A stretch of 64,000 bases of DNA from DYFC01 sp041658585 (lineage in GTDB: Bacteria > Nitrospirota > Thermodesulfovibrionia > Thermodesulfovibrionales > SM23-35). A model generated the notes under the pieces. It saw nothing but the letters and a program-made list of their open reading frames with translations. It did not search any database and was not told where the DNA came from. This document shows positions 35,965-45,134 of the stretch, piece after piece (position 1 is the stretch's first letter; every line of letters begins with the position of its first letter). A program made the position numbers and the translations under genes. The stretch lies in contig JBAZZX010000012.1 in assembly GCA_041658585.1 (NCBI GenBank), positions 4,983-68,982 of the forward strand, read 5' to 3'.

Positions 35965-36257
35965 TTTTATCTCCTTAAATTTTAGTAAGTTGAGTTTTCA
36001 CTTGGCGTAACCTCTACAATCTCGTTATATTTCTCTGCCTTCATCACCTCCCTCTGCCGGCATAACGTTCCGCATAATCGTATGCCGGCTTTATTGGCGT
36101 CCCGGTACATGCCGTGGTTATGAGGCGTTTCTGTCGTCATTGCCTTTTATCCTTTCACGTAATTCTGGCTGCTTCGTGGTTGCTGTCCATTTTGCCACGA
36201 ACTATTTGATTTACGCTCTCTTCTGATTCTATACCTCTATTGGATTTACTCCTCTCA

Positions 36258-36302
36258 TTACAATGAGTTCAGCGGGTTCCCCGCTGGAACGACTGGTTAG
36301 GT
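36258..36302 (-). repeat. attC-like site 5
   Basis: Near copy of site 3 (one difference in 45 nt) with the same extended right flank to 36345. It lies 3' of the TIR gene. The interval 35965-36257 between the lipoprotein and this site has only a weak attC-like palindrome (36059-36124, GCATAACG...GTTATGA) and a 20-codon frame near 36035; no gene can be supported there. Confidence 0.75.
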
Positions 36303-36428
36303 TTAGTCATCCTTGTCCAATGTCAAGGGCTGACCCCATATTTGTTCCGTCACGTCTGAAAATAATGCAACCCCCAAAAGTGACCTGTGGCACTCGTTCA
36401 ACTCCAATGGCTTGTTATCTAATCTTTT

Positions 36429-37199
36429 TTAGGTATAACCATGTTTCTTATTGTAAAAATCGACTGCAAATTTGCAGAAATCTTTCCACTCGCTGAAATC
36501 ATACCACCAAATAAATCTAAACTCTTCTATTCCTAATTCTTTAAGTTCTTTAGTTAGTTTAGATAGCATTTGAAATAATTGATTTTTTTCTGGAGAGTCA
36601 GCATACTCCCACATTTCATGCAACTTGCCTGTAGCACCCGATAGGTATACAGGATGACCTTGGTCAGCATTATGAAATCCTACACCATCCCCTGTTTCAA
36701 TTAAACTTTTTAGGCCTTGATAGATATATTGCTTTTCGAAAAACTTCTCATAAATAGCATCCTGCTTGAAATCTTCTTCTCGTTTAATTATGTCTATCAA
36801 TCTCCTTATTTCTGCATCCCAGTCCTTATGAAATTCTAAATATTGTATGTCTTGCAAAGTGCACCCGGCCCCTATGTCATAAGGTGGGATATTACAAGCA
36901 CTAAGTTTAATCGGAATAAACCAACCGCTATTAAAATGCTTTCTTCTCAAAATATCAACTGCCAATATTAACTCTTCGTTCATATGGGTATCAGCCTTCT
37001 CCTCATATTCACGAGAAAAGCAGGCAAGGAAATACGCACCATCATTTATAGCTTCTTTTATTGCCGTCTTCCATAATATGCCAGGCTTTATCCGTTCTCG
37101 ATCAAGCCAATAGTCAATATTATTATTTTTTAATTCTTTGCATATCCGATCGACTGCCTCAGAATTACTTCTGACATATGAGATAAAGACTTTTTTCAT
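36429..37199 (-). CDS. TIR-domain protein (cassette-borne, probable defence effector)
   Basis: 256 residues. N-terminal TIR domain (~1-135): KKVFISYVRSNSEAVDRIC, YWLDRERIKPG and the catalytic-site region FSREYEEKADTHMNEEL with Glu75/76. Many bacterial TIR domains are NADases that kill infected cells. The C-terminal ~120 residues (FEKQYIYQGLKSLIETGDG, FRFIWWYDFSEWKDF) match no domain I know and may sense a ligand. AT-rich relative to neighbours. It stands alone between two attC sites, so it must act with no dedicated partner or one elsewhere. Confidence 0.85.
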   Translation of the reverse strand: MKKVFISYVRSNSEAVDRICKELKNNNIDYWLDRERIKPGILWKTAIKEAINDGAYFLACFSREYEEKADTHMNEELILAVDILRRKHFNSGWFIPIKLSACNIPPYDIGAGCTLQDIQYLEFHKDWDAEIRRLIDIIKREEDFKQDAIYEKFFEKQYIYQGLKSLIETGDGVGFHNADQGHPVYLSGATGKLHEMWEYADSPEKNQLFQMLSKLTKELKELGIEEFRFIWWYDFSEWKDFCKFAVDFYNKKHGYT

Positions 37200-37227
37200 A
37201 GACCCATTATACTGTTCAATTTATAAA

Positions 37228-37292
37228 GATAACGACTCGCTTCACCAGGAGCCGCGTTTTTTGCTGCGATCTGGTGTAAGCGCTTGTTATAG
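37228..37292 (-). repeat. attC-like site 6
   Basis: 65-bp palindrome. Minus strand GCTATAACAAGCGCTTACAC ... CTGGTGAAGCGAGTCGTTAT. Outer ATAAC/GTTAT and inner GCGCTTACACCAG / CTGGTGAAGCG arms with unpaired bases on one side, a textbook attC. Placed between the membrane-protein stop (4 nt) and the TIR start (29 nt). Confidence 0.85.
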
Positions 37293-37295
37293 CGT

Positions 37296-37601
37296 TTACA
37301 CCACAGATGCATAAAATTGCATAAGAAAACCTACTATAATGGAAGCAACCCCAATTTGCGACATAGTTTTTGCTAACTTATATCTTGGGCTCTTTGGATC
37401 CAGATCCCAGATCGTCCCAAAACGACTAGGCAAGCCGAAGCTGTATAACAATAAGAAACCAAATATATCCAATCCGAGCCCGACAGAATTGATGCTTTTG
37501 TTTGGTAGTGATAGTATTAAAACCACAAAGAACACAAAAACAGATAATAATAATATGTAATCTTCCTTGTTTGGTCTCCAGTTTTTGTTTTGATCATTCA
37601 T
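37296..37601 (-). CDS. small membrane protein (cassette gene)
   Basis: 101 residues, three hydrophobic helices (about 14-32, 38-55, 78-98), short hydrophilic ends (MNDQNKNWRPNKEDY). No family recognised. First gene of the cassette array. The gap to lptD (37602-38160) holds one small frame only. Confidence 0.65.
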   Translation of the reverse strand: MNDQNKNWRPNKEDYILLLSVFVFFVVLILSLPNKSINSVGLGLDIFGFLLLYSFGLPSRFGTIWDLDPKSPRYKLAKTMSQIGVASIIVGFLMQFYASVV

Positions 37602-37825
37602 GTTGTTTTGTAGCTATAACCAGTTATTAGACAGTTACAAGACTATACCAAAAAGTTTTTATCCGGTCAACAAGGGTGGGAGGTAATAGGGTCAAATCAT
37701 CACTATTCGCAAAAGGACAGAGTCAATGGGGGTGAATCCGATTTTCCGGGATTGAAGATATGTTTCGAAATTTATAATATGTAACTATGTCAGGAGGTTT
37801 AATCGGTTTTAAGACAAGCGGATTA

Positions 37826-37972
37826 CTAACTGTGGTCCTTGCGGTCCCCTTTTTCATAGTAAGGCAGGGTAATTTTCAAGGCATGATTGATTGCTTCCTG
37901 CTTTTCATTTTGTGAGAGAGATTCCCACAGGTTGGATTCTTTGACTATCTCTATAACTTCTTTTTTAGTCAT
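37826..37972 (-). CDS. possible 48-residue protein
   Basis: Frame starting MTKKEVIEIVKESNLWESLS, ending EKGDRKDHS. Amphipathic helices and sensible codon usage, but the nearest Shine-Dalgarno-like AGGA is 13 nt upstream. Function unknown. The rest of 37621-38160 shows nothing that I can support. Confidence 0.4.
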   Translation of the reverse strand: MTKKEVIEIVKESNLWESLSQNEKQEAINHALKITLPYYEKGDRKDHS

Positions 37973-38160
37973 GGTTAAGTTATTTCCTGAAACTCTCTCC
38001 TGTCTCCTGAAATTATACTTTTAGTGCTCTTATACTCTTTTTTATCATAAGCGGCTTTTTCTTTGCAATCTCAATAAGGTTTTAATTTAATGAGCTAAAG
38101 GTTGCTATAAAGATTACAACTTTAGTTGCAACTGAAGGCAGGCTCAATCACTAATTAATC

Positions 38161-40161
38161 TTACTTAAAGCCTTTTGTGAGTCCTTTTAGTTCGAACAGC
38201 AGCGTCATTGTAAAATCACCGGGCCTTTTTGTGAATCCGAGGTTCATTCCCCAGCACTGGCCGATGTATTTCAGGTGCAGCGAGACTTCCCTTGTTTCAT
38301 GCTTTTCAGCGTCATGCCAGATTCTGCTTTCAAGATATAACGGTTTCAGGAAATTAAGGTCAAGCCCGGCAGTGTAGTATTTGATGGCGTCTACCCTGTT
38401 GTATCTCTGTCCGGCGGATATTGTTGCGATTGGAAATACCATCGAAATGTCCGAATTCACACTCTCAACTTTTCCTGTATGGACATCGTAACGGGTGTCG
38501 AGCCGGATGGAAAAGGGCCTTTTTATCCCGACTTCGAGGTGTAAAGGCAGAAACGGTCTGTCTCCCCCGTAAGTATCGAAGCCCTGGGCAATACGCACGA
38601 CCATGAATTCGCCTTTATTGTCAATAAACCTGTTCATTAGTGAGAGTTCAAAAAGGGATGTCTTGTTGAAGATGTCCGCCGAGTCGAAGATGGGCGGATT
38701 GTTTCCCGAATTCGTAATCAGAGAATAACTCAGCGAGGGTTCCGCAATATGAGTAAAAGAGCCGTACTTTTTCAGGAAGCGGGCGCTAAGACCTGCCGTA
38801 TATTCAAGGGATTCCCTGTGCAGGGATTCTTCCTTGTCCCTGTCAAGAAAATAGGCGGTTTCCCTGAGACCGAGGGTCTGAAGCAAGGTTATGTCGCCGC
38901 CGGTCTTGTATGAAACCTTTGGATAAAGGTCCAGGCGTCTGCCTTCGGTATTTTCTTCACGCCAAAAGTTGGAAAATGCCGTAGTTGCAGAAATCCAGAA
39001 CGGGCCGGTTTTCACCGGATTTAAGACATAACCTATTTCCGGTAATTTCTGTGCAGGGCTTTCGGCGCCTTCTTTCAGATCGATCCAGTACCGGGAGAGC
39101 AGATAGGCGCGGGACGATTCAAAAGGGACCGATATTTCGCCGGTAGATTCGAGAAAACGGTTCGTTCGTATTTCAAGGCTTGTCTCGAATTCCCGGTAGA
39201 ATTCTTTTTCATTGATAATATTGAGGTTTAGAAAACCGCCGACGCCGTCTGCAGACCTCTGTTCGTGGAGCCCTTTAATTTCAAAGAAGTTTTTGGACAG
39301 TTCGGTGTCCTTTAAATGGTAAATCCACCACTTGCCTTTGACGTCTCCGGGATAGAGATACCTGTACTCCAGTCCTTCTCCGACACCCCTCTTTGTGTAT
39401 ATATCCAGAGATAATGTTGCGTCGCGGTTTTCCGACATCGCCCAGAAAAATGGGATGTTCATGTAGACTCCCTTTTTATTGCTGTAACCGATGAACGGTA
39501 TCAGCAGTCCCGTAGTTCTGTCGGCTTGAACAGGCGCCCATAAATATGGAGTATAAAAGACGGGGACATCCTTTATCCTGAACGTCACATTGTTTGCCTC
39601 CAATCTGTCTCCTACAAGTGCGTCCACACTTTTCCCTCTGAAACACCAGGCAGGGACGGGCGCGTCACAGGTTGTAAAGAGCCCATCGGGAATGACGTAA
39701 GCGTTCTCGCCTTTTTTCTCTATGAGCTTCCCGTAAATGTGGTAATTGTCTTTTTTTAAAAAAACCTGAGCATCGTGTAGCAGGCCGGTCTTTTCGGCGA
39801 GGTTGAGTTCCGCCCTGCTTGCGGTAAACGAAAGTTCGGCGTCGTTGAATTTTACGTTTCCGGCGGCTGTGGCTTCGGAGGACTCTTCGTTGTATGTTAT
39901 TTCATCCGCCTCCATCAGCATATCCGCTTTTTTGATCTTCACGGCCCCTTTGGCAACATAGGTCGATGTTTCCCGGATATATTCAAGCGATTGGGCGTCT
40001 ATGGACGTATCTTCCGAGGCAACGGCATATCCGGTCAGGAAAACAAAGAGCAGAGAGCAAAGAGCAAAGAACGTCGGAAGGTTGTTTCCCTTTGCAACTC
40101 GTTCCGGGCCGGGCGGTTCCGCTGAGGCGGAAATCAGGCATCCCGCGTTTTTTTTCAACAT
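38161..40161 (-). CDS. lptD: LPS-assembly protein LptD
   Basis: 666 residues. Inserts lipopolysaccharide into the outer membrane with LptE. Signal region (~30-50), periplasmic OstA-like jellyroll (IDAQSLEYIRETSTYVAKGAVKIKKADM..., residues ~54-130), then the conserved CDAPVPAWCFRGKSVD cysteine segment and a C-terminal beta-barrel. The usual C-terminal Cys pair is represented by a single late Cys (GQCWGMN), paired with the N-terminal cysteines in other species. Proof of an LPS outer membrane. Overlaps folC by 7 nt. Confidence 0.9.
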   Translation of the reverse strand: MLKKNAGCLISASAEPPGPERVAKGNNLPTFFALCSLLFVFLTGYAVASEDTSIDAQSLEYIRETSTYVAKGAVKIKKADMLMEADEITYNEESSEATAAGNVKFNDAELSFTASRAELNLAEKTGLLHDAQVFLKKDNYHIYGKLIEKKGENAYVIPDGLFTTCDAPVPAWCFRGKSVDALVGDRLEANNVTFRIKDVPVFYTPYLWAPVQADRTTGLLIPFIGYSNKKGVYMNIPFFWAMSENRDATLSLDIYTKRGVGEGLEYRYLYPGDVKGKWWIYHLKDTELSKNFFEIKGLHEQRSADGVGGFLNLNIINEKEFYREFETSLEIRTNRFLESTGEISVPFESSRAYLLSRYWIDLKEGAESPAQKLPEIGYVLNPVKTGPFWISATTAFSNFWREENTEGRRLDLYPKVSYKTGGDITLLQTLGLRETAYFLDRDKEESLHRESLEYTAGLSARFLKKYGSFTHIAEPSLSYSLITNSGNNPPIFDSADIFNKTSLFELSLMNRFIDNKGEFMVVRIAQGFDTYGGDRPFLPLHLEVGIKRPFSIRLDTRYDVHTGKVESVNSDISMVFPIATISAGQRYNRVDAIKYYTAGLDLNFLKPLYLESRIWHDAEKHETREVSLHLKYIGQCWGMNLGFTKRPGDFTMTLLFELKGLTKGFK

Positions 40162-41519
40162 TCCCTTAACCTCGTAAGTATGCCTCTCCGTCCAAGCGCT
40201 TCCATAGCTTCTCCTATCGTATAAAATGAACCTGTAATCACGATAAGCGGAGAGTCCGGCATTTGACGACCATCCTTAATTGCCAGGTCAATAGCTTCTT
40301 TTACGGTTGAAGAAATCCGGATATCGGAAAAACCGAGGGACGCCGCGATCTCTGCAAGACGTCCGGGTGAAGCGGCCCTTTCATAGGAAGGAGCAGTTAC
40401 GATAATCTCTGATGCAAGAGGCAATAACGGTCCCATTATTCCTTTCATATCTTTGTCGCTCATAATGCCAAGTACCATTATAATCTTTTTATATTTATTA
40501 AGGAAAATACTTTTTATGGTTTTGGATAAGACGTGTGCAGCAGCCGGATTGTGTGCGCCGTCTATCAGAATGGGAGGATTACTCTGAACAAGTTCAAGCC
40601 TGCCGGGCCACTTTGTCGATGCAAGCCCGTCTCTGATATATTTAAGAAGCCGGGACGACGAATCCTGACGTGGAGACGCGGAGACGCGGAGACGTGGGGA
40701 ATTTAAAAAAAGATCGGCTGCTTTGACGGCTAACGAGGCATTCCGCATCTGGTGTTCGCCGGAGAGGGGAAGCGTAAGATCCTTCAGTTTAATGGACCCA
40801 TCGGAATAATCAAAACAGATCCCCGACGCATCGGATTTTTTCAGTAAAGCGGAAAAATCCTTCCCATACAAGTACAAAGCCGAACTTAGTTCCCGTGCTT
40901 TTTCCCTGACGACTTTCGCTGCTTCAGGCTCCTGGTCCGCGCTGACAACGGGTATGCCCTTTTTTATGATGCCGGCTTTCTCAGCGGCTATTTCATTTAA
41001 GGTATTGCCGAGGAAATATTTATGATCGAAACTTATATTCGTTATGACCGATACCAGGGGTGTGACGATGTTTGTGGCGTCGAGCCTTCCCCCCATGCCT
41101 GTTTCCATAACGACAGCATCCGCCTTTTGTCTCTGAAAATAGAGCAGGGCAATGGCGGTTACCACCTCGAAGAAGGTAGGGTTAAAGTCGTCAAAACGTG
41201 AAACGATATCTCTTATCTCTGAAGCGAGATCTATAACGCCGGCTTCGGTTATCTCTTCGCCGTTGATCCTGATCCGTTCCGTAAAGCTGATAAGGTGGGG
41301 AGAGGTGAAAAGCCCGACCCGGTGACCTGCAGCCTGAAGGATAGAAGCGATAACGGCCGCCGTCGAGCCTTTACCGTTTGTTCCTGCAACATGCGCACAG
41401 GGGAAGGATTCATGGGGATTGCCGAGTGCGGCGGCGAGTTTGCCGATATTGTCGAGTCCGAATTTTATTCCGTATTTCTGCAGGCTGTATAGATACCCGA
41501 TTGTTTCATCATAGCTCAT
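40155..41519 (-). CDS. folC: bifunctional folylpolyglutamate/dihydrofolate synthase
   Basis: 454 residues: P-loop HVAGTNGKGSTAAVIASIL, METGMGGRLDATN, NISFDHKYFLGNTLNEIAAEKAGIIK and DGAHNPAAA. Adds glutamate to folates and can make dihydrofolate. A short low-complexity run (LRVSASPRQDSSS, residues ~275-288) is encoded by three 8-bp tandem units and looks inserted in a loop. Sits between accD and lptD, the common order. Confidence 0.95.
   Translation of the reverse strand: MSYDETIGYLYSLQKYGIKFGLDNIGKLAAALGNPHESFPCAHVAGTNGKGSTAAVIASILQAAGHRVGLFTSPHLISFTERIRINGEEITEAGVIDLASEIRDIVSRFDDFNPTFFEVVTAIALLYFQRQKADAVVMETGMGGRLDATNIVTPLVSVITNISFDHKYFLGNTLNEIAAEKAGIIKKGIPVVSADQEPEAAKVVREKARELSSALYLYGKDFSALLKKSDASGICFDYSDGSIKLKDLTLPLSGEHQMRNASLAVKAADLFLNSPRLRVSASPRQDSSSRLLKYIRDGLASTKWPGRLELVQSNPPILIDGAHNPAAAHVLSKTIKSIFLNKYKKIIMVLGIMSDKDMKGIMGPLLPLASEIIVTAPSYERAASPGRLAEIAASLGFSDIRISSTVKEAIDLAIKDGRQMPDSPLIVITGSFYTIGEAMEALGRRGILTRLREC
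40672..40695. repeat. 8-bp tandem repeat inside folC
   Basis: GGAGACGC, GGAGACGC, GGAGACGT in a row. Unit length is not a multiple of three, so gain or loss of a unit would shift the folC frame. Confidence 0.8.
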
Positions 41520-42349
41520 AGGAGGTTGTTAAAGATTTTTGCAAGGGTTTCCCTGAAGTTCTTTCTGTCGACCACCATATCAATAAGCCCGTGGTCAAGT
41601 AAAAACTCGGCCCTCTGGAAATCTTCGGGCAATGCCTGTTTGATGGTTTGTTCTACAACTCTCGGGCCGGCAAACCCGATTAGGCTTTTCGGCTCGGCAA
41701 TAATGACGTCGCCAAGGGAAGCAAAACTTGCGGTAACTCCTCCAAAGGTAGGGTCGCAGAGAATAGATATATAGAGTATACCGTTGTCCTTAAGCTTGCC
41801 TATAGCGGCAGAGACCTTTGCCATCTGCATCAGGGAGAAGATGCCTTCCTGCATCCTTGCTCCGCCGGAGGAGGAAACCGCTATGAGAGGCTGTTTCTTT
41901 TCAACGGCCCTTTCAGCCGCCCTGGACACCTTTTCACCGACTACGGACCCCATGCTGCCGCCCATAAAGGAAAAATCCATCAATACAATACTTACAGGAT
42001 GACCTTTGATGATAGCTTCACCGGAAATGACGGCCTCTGTCAGGCCGGTTTTTTTTCGGTTCTCCTTCACCCTGTCCTTGTAGGAAATAGAGTCCTTGAA
42101 ATGGAGGGGGTCCGCCGATGCAAGAGCCTCGTCAATCTCAACAAAGCTGCCTTCGTCAACAAGGAGCTTCAGGCGCTCCTGGGCGCTGATTCTGAAGTGG
42201 TAGTTGCATTTCGGGCATATCTTAAGGTTTTTCTCGATCTCTTTTTTATAGACGATTTCCTTGCAGCCGTCGCATTTCACCCATAACCCTTCAGGTATCT
42301 TTACCTTCTTGTCGGTCTTTAAATCCTTTGTCTTTTTAAACCATGCCAT
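41516..42349 (-). CDS. accD: acetyl-CoA carboxylase carboxyltransferase subunit beta
   Basis: 277 residues. N-terminal zinc ribbon (CDGCKEIVYKKEIEKNLKICPKCNYHFR, four Cys) and carboxyltransferase core (SSSGGARMQEG, DPTFGGVTASFA, GFAGPRVVEQT). Forms malonyl-CoA with AccA for fatty-acid synthesis. Overlaps folC start by 4 nt. Confidence 0.97.
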   Translation of the reverse strand: MAWFKKTKDLKTDKKVKIPEGLWVKCDGCKEIVYKKEIEKNLKICPKCNYHFRISAQERLKLLVDEGSFVEIDEALASADPLHFKDSISYKDRVKENRKKTGLTEAVISGEAIIKGHPVSIVLMDFSFMGGSMGSVVGEKVSRAAERAVEKKQPLIAVSSSGGARMQEGIFSLMQMAKVSAAIGKLKDNGILYISILCDPTFGGVTASFASLGDVIIAEPKSLIGFAGPRVVEQTIKQALPEDFQRAEFLLDHGLIDMVVDRKNFRETLAKIFNNLL

Positions 42350-42391
42350 TTTTAATGCCTATTCCTTATATATATATAATATACCGTCGGG

Positions 42392-43171
42392 TCACTGTAT
42401 GGCTTGACGGAGACCTTTAAGAAATTCCCTCAGCTCGTCCGGAGATTCATAAAGCTTTTTTACTATGGCGCTTCCTACAATTACGCCGTCGGATATTTTT
42501 GCGATTGCAGACGCATCTTCGGGAGTTGATACGCCAAACCCTACGGCTATAGGCTTCTCCGTGTGCTTTCTAATGTTAGACAGGAGCGTCTCCATGGAAC
42601 CGTCAAGCAGGAGGCCGGACCCGGTAATGCCTGTTATCGAGACGTAATAGATAAATCCGCTCGCCGACCGCGCAACCTTTTTTATCCTTTCTTCCGTAGA
42701 AGTAGGCGCAAGCAGGAATATGGTGTCAAGGCCGGACTTCCTCGAAAGTTTCATCAGATCATCCGCCTCATCAGGGGGCAGATCGGGTATTATTACGCCA
42801 TCTACCCCTGCATCGACCGCGTCCGCAACAAAAGCCTCCAGGCCGTATTTGAAAACAGGATTGTAATATGTCATGAGAACCAGCGGTATCTGCGTCAACT
42901 GCCGCATCTCCCGAACAAAAGAGACTACCTTTCTTAAGGTAACGCCGTTTTGCAGCGCTCTTTCCGCAGCCCGCTGGATCGTCGGGCCGTCAGCCAGAGG
43001 ATCCGAAAACGGGACGCCGAGTTCAACGATATCGGCCCCGCACTCTTCAAACAGCAGTACGACCTCTTTTGTCTTTTCAAGAGAAGGATCGCCGGCCATT
43101 ATATAGGGGATAAAAGCCTTCCCGCCTCCCATTTTCAATTTGCGGAATTTTAGCGAGATCCTCGTCTTCAC
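42392..43171 (-). CDS. trpA: tryptophan synthase alpha subunit
   Basis: 259 residues. Cleaves indole-3-glycerol phosphate. Catalytic residues in VELGVPFSDPLADGPTIQRA (Glu) and DGVIIPDLPPDEA (Asp); also GFGVSTPEDA. Start overlaps the trpB stop. Followed by accD after 42 nt. Confidence 0.97.
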   Translation of the reverse strand: MKTRISLKFRKLKMGGGKAFIPYIMAGDPSLEKTKEVVLLFEECGADIVELGVPFSDPLADGPTIQRAAERALQNGVTLRKVVSFVREMRQLTQIPLVLMTYYNPVFKYGLEAFVADAVDAGVDGVIIPDLPPDEADDLMKLSRKSGLDTIFLLAPTSTEERIKKVARSASGFIYYVSITGITGSGLLLDGSMETLLSNIRKHTEKPIAVGFGVSTPEDASAIAKISDGVIVGSAIVKKLYESPDELREFLKGLRQAIQ

Positions 43172-44379
43172 AGTTCTATCCCCTTAATCCGCGCAACCTC
43201 CTGGACGTCTTTGTCGCCGCGGCCCGAGAGATTGACAATAATAATCCGGTCTCTTGAAAGAGAGGGAGCGAGTTTTGCAGTTTCGGCAACTGCATGCGCC
43301 GATTCGAGGGCAGGGATAATGCCTTCAAAATTTGATAAGAGTTCAAAGGCAGAGAGCGCTTCTTCATCCGTCGCATAAGTATATTGCACCCGGCCTGAAT
43401 CCCTCAGAAAGGGATGCTCCGGTCCTATGGATGCATAATCAAGACCTGCCGATACGGAATGTGTTCCGAGGACGTTTCCGTCTTCGTCCTGAAGGAGGTA
43501 GCTCTTGCAGCCCTGAAAGACGCCGACCGAGCCTCCTGCAAAACGCGCGGCATGTTCTCCCGAGGCGATGCCTTTGCCGCCTGCTTCAACGCCTATCATT
43601 TTTACGTCGTCACCTATAAATTCATAAAAGAGTCCCATGGCATTGCTTCCGCCGCCGACACAGGCGATAAGATAATCCGGGAGCCTGCCTTCATCTTTTA
43701 ATATCTGTTTCCTCGCCTCTTTCCCGATCACGGACTGAAAATCCCTGACCATTACAGGGAATGGATGGGGTCCAAAGACGGTGCCGAGGACATAATGTGT
43801 CGTATTGACATTAGTAGTCCAGTCGCGGAGGGCCTCATTGATTGCATCCTTCAATGTCCTTGAACCGACCGGCACTTCCGTGACCCTGGCGCCGAGAAGC
43901 CTCATCCTGAAGACGTTCAGCGACTGCCTGTGCATATCTTCCGTGCCCATATATATCTCACAAGCAAGACCCAACAGCGCCGCGCCTGTGGCGGTCGCAA
44001 CTCCGTGCTGCCCGGCGCCGGTCTCTGCGATCACTCTTTGTTTCCCCATTTTCTTTGCAAGCAATACCTGGCCTACGGCATTGTTTATCTTGTGCGCCCC
44101 GGTATGCGCAAGGTCTTCACGTTTAAGGTATATTTTCGCGCCGCCAAGGTGTTCGGTCAGCCGTTTGGCAAAGTACAGAGGCGTGGGCCTTCCTATGTAT
44201 GTCCTCCGGAGATGTTCAAGCTCTCTCTGGAATGCCTTGTCTTTTTTAGAATGGTGATATGCTTCTCCAAGTTTTTTAAGCGCAGGCATAAGGGTTTCAG
44301 GGACAAAACGTCCGCCATACGCGCCGAAATAACCTTTATTGTCGGGTACCTTCTTAATGTCATCCTCCTGATTATGCAA
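43168..44379 (-). CDS. trpB: tryptophan synthase beta subunit
   Basis: 403 residues, PLP enzyme joining indole and serine. PLP lysine in REDLAHTGAHKINNAVGQ, GAGQHGVATATGAALL, phosphate loop GGGSNAMG. Only trpB and trpA of the pathway are in this window; the rest of the trp genes lie elsewhere or upstream genes are divergent (the next gene is on the plus strand). Confidence 0.97.
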   Translation of the reverse strand: MHNQEDDIKKVPDNKGYFGAYGGRFVPETLMPALKKLGEAYHHSKKDKAFQRELEHLRRTYIGRPTPLYFAKRLTEHLGGAKIYLKREDLAHTGAHKINNAVGQVLLAKKMGKQRVIAETGAGQHGVATATGAALLGLACEIYMGTEDMHRQSLNVFRMRLLGARVTEVPVGSRTLKDAINEALRDWTTNVNTTHYVLGTVFGPHPFPVMVRDFQSVIGKEARKQILKDEGRLPDYLIACVGGGSNAMGLFYEFIGDDVKMIGVEAGGKGIASGEHAARFAGGSVGVFQGCKSYLLQDEDGNVLGTHSVSAGLDYASIGPEHPFLRDSGRVQYTYATDEEALSAFELLSNFEGIIPALESAHAVAETAKLAPSLSRDRIIIVNLSGRGDKDVQEVARIKGIEL

Positions 44380-44490
44380 GTCTTTAAGTGATTATTATAT
44401 CCCATCTCATTTAAATATTACACGATCAGCGGAATAAAATCCTTCGAGTCCTGTTTGACATAGTGAAGATTATATTTTTATACTTAACCT

Positions 44491-44922
44491 GTGTTGAAGA
44501 TCGGTGTGATAGACGGACAGGGCGGAGGCATAGGCAGTCTTATCGTCAAGAGGCTGAGGGACGAATTCGGAGACGCCATTGAGATCCTTGCACTCGGGAC
44601 CAATGCTGCTGCAACAACTGCCATGATGAAATCAAGGGCCAACAAGGGAGCTACCGGTGAAAATGCAATTGTGTGGAATGCCGGCAGGGTAGACTTGATT
44701 ACCGGCCCGCTGAGTATTGTTCTTCCCAATGCCATGCTCGGTGAACTTACGCCAAAAATGGCCGAGGCTATTGTATCGTCTAATATCAAAAAGATTTTAC
44801 TGCCCCTCAATCAGGAAGGCATTGATGTAACAGGCGTTGAAAAAGAGCCGCTCCCGCATATGGTAGAAAAGCTTATAGAGCGCATCAGGAAGGAGATCGG
44901 AAAGGAGAAGGAACATGTGTGA
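44491..44922 (+). CDS. DUF3842 family protein
   Basis: 143 residues, GTG (44491) or TTG (44494) start. Begins (M)LKIGVIDGQGGGIGSLIVKR, a Rossmann-like glycine-rich loop, then LGTNAAATTAMMKSRANKGATGENA. Family of unknown function found in anaerobes. Overlaps the CooT-like gene by 8 nt, so the two are coupled. Confidence 0.87.
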   Translation: MLKIGVIDGQGGGIGSLIVKRLRDEFGDAIEILALGTNAAATTAMMKSRANKGATGENAIVWNAGRVDLITGPLSIVLPNAMLGELTPKMAEAIVSSNIKKILLPLNQEGIDVTGVEKEPLPHMVEKLIERIRKEIGKEKEHV

Positions 44923-45103
44923 AGCGAATGCCTATGTTTATAAGGATGGGAAGGAAGAGATATACCTTGAAAGCGTTGATATCATGAGGCCGGAAGAAGG
45001 AAAGATTTATCTCAAAAATTTATTCGGAGAACAGAGGATATTCGACGGTCAAATCAAGGAGATCTCTCTGTTGAAGCATAAGATAGTTCTCGAAAAAAAA
45101 TAG
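44915..45103 (+). CDS. CooT-family nickel-binding protein
   Basis: 62 residues starting MCEANAYVYKDGKEEIYLES, the pattern of CooT, a small Ni(II) binder (Cys2 is a ligand) linked to CO dehydrogenase maturation in Rhodospirillum. No CODH genes are in the window, so its client here is unknown. Likely one operon with DUF3842. Confidence 0.85.
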   Translation: MCEANAYVYKDGKEEIYLESVDIMRPEEGKIYLKNLFGEQRIFDGQIKEISLLKHKIVLEKK

Positions 45104-45134
45104 CTGTTATTCCCCATCGAATTACTTGAATTAG

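Larger units (their letters stand above)
34105..37620 (-). mobile_element. integron-type gene-cassette array without integrase (CALIN)
   Basis: Five gene units, all on the minus strand, each followed directly by an attC-like imperfect palindrome: membrane protein - attC (37228), TIR protein - attC (36258), lipoprotein - attC (35561), RHH/RelE pair - attC (34931), Phd/PIN pair - attC (34105). The junction GTTATAGC at 37620-37613 (minus) starts the first cassette. No integrase gene or attI is recognisable in the window. Composition is heterogeneous between units, as expected for captured cassettes. Confidence 0.75.

Noticed and set aside
36059..36124. Possible extra attC site (GCATAACG...GTTATGA)
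   Set aside because: Inner arms pair poorly and it would define a cassette without a gene; kept out of the feature list.
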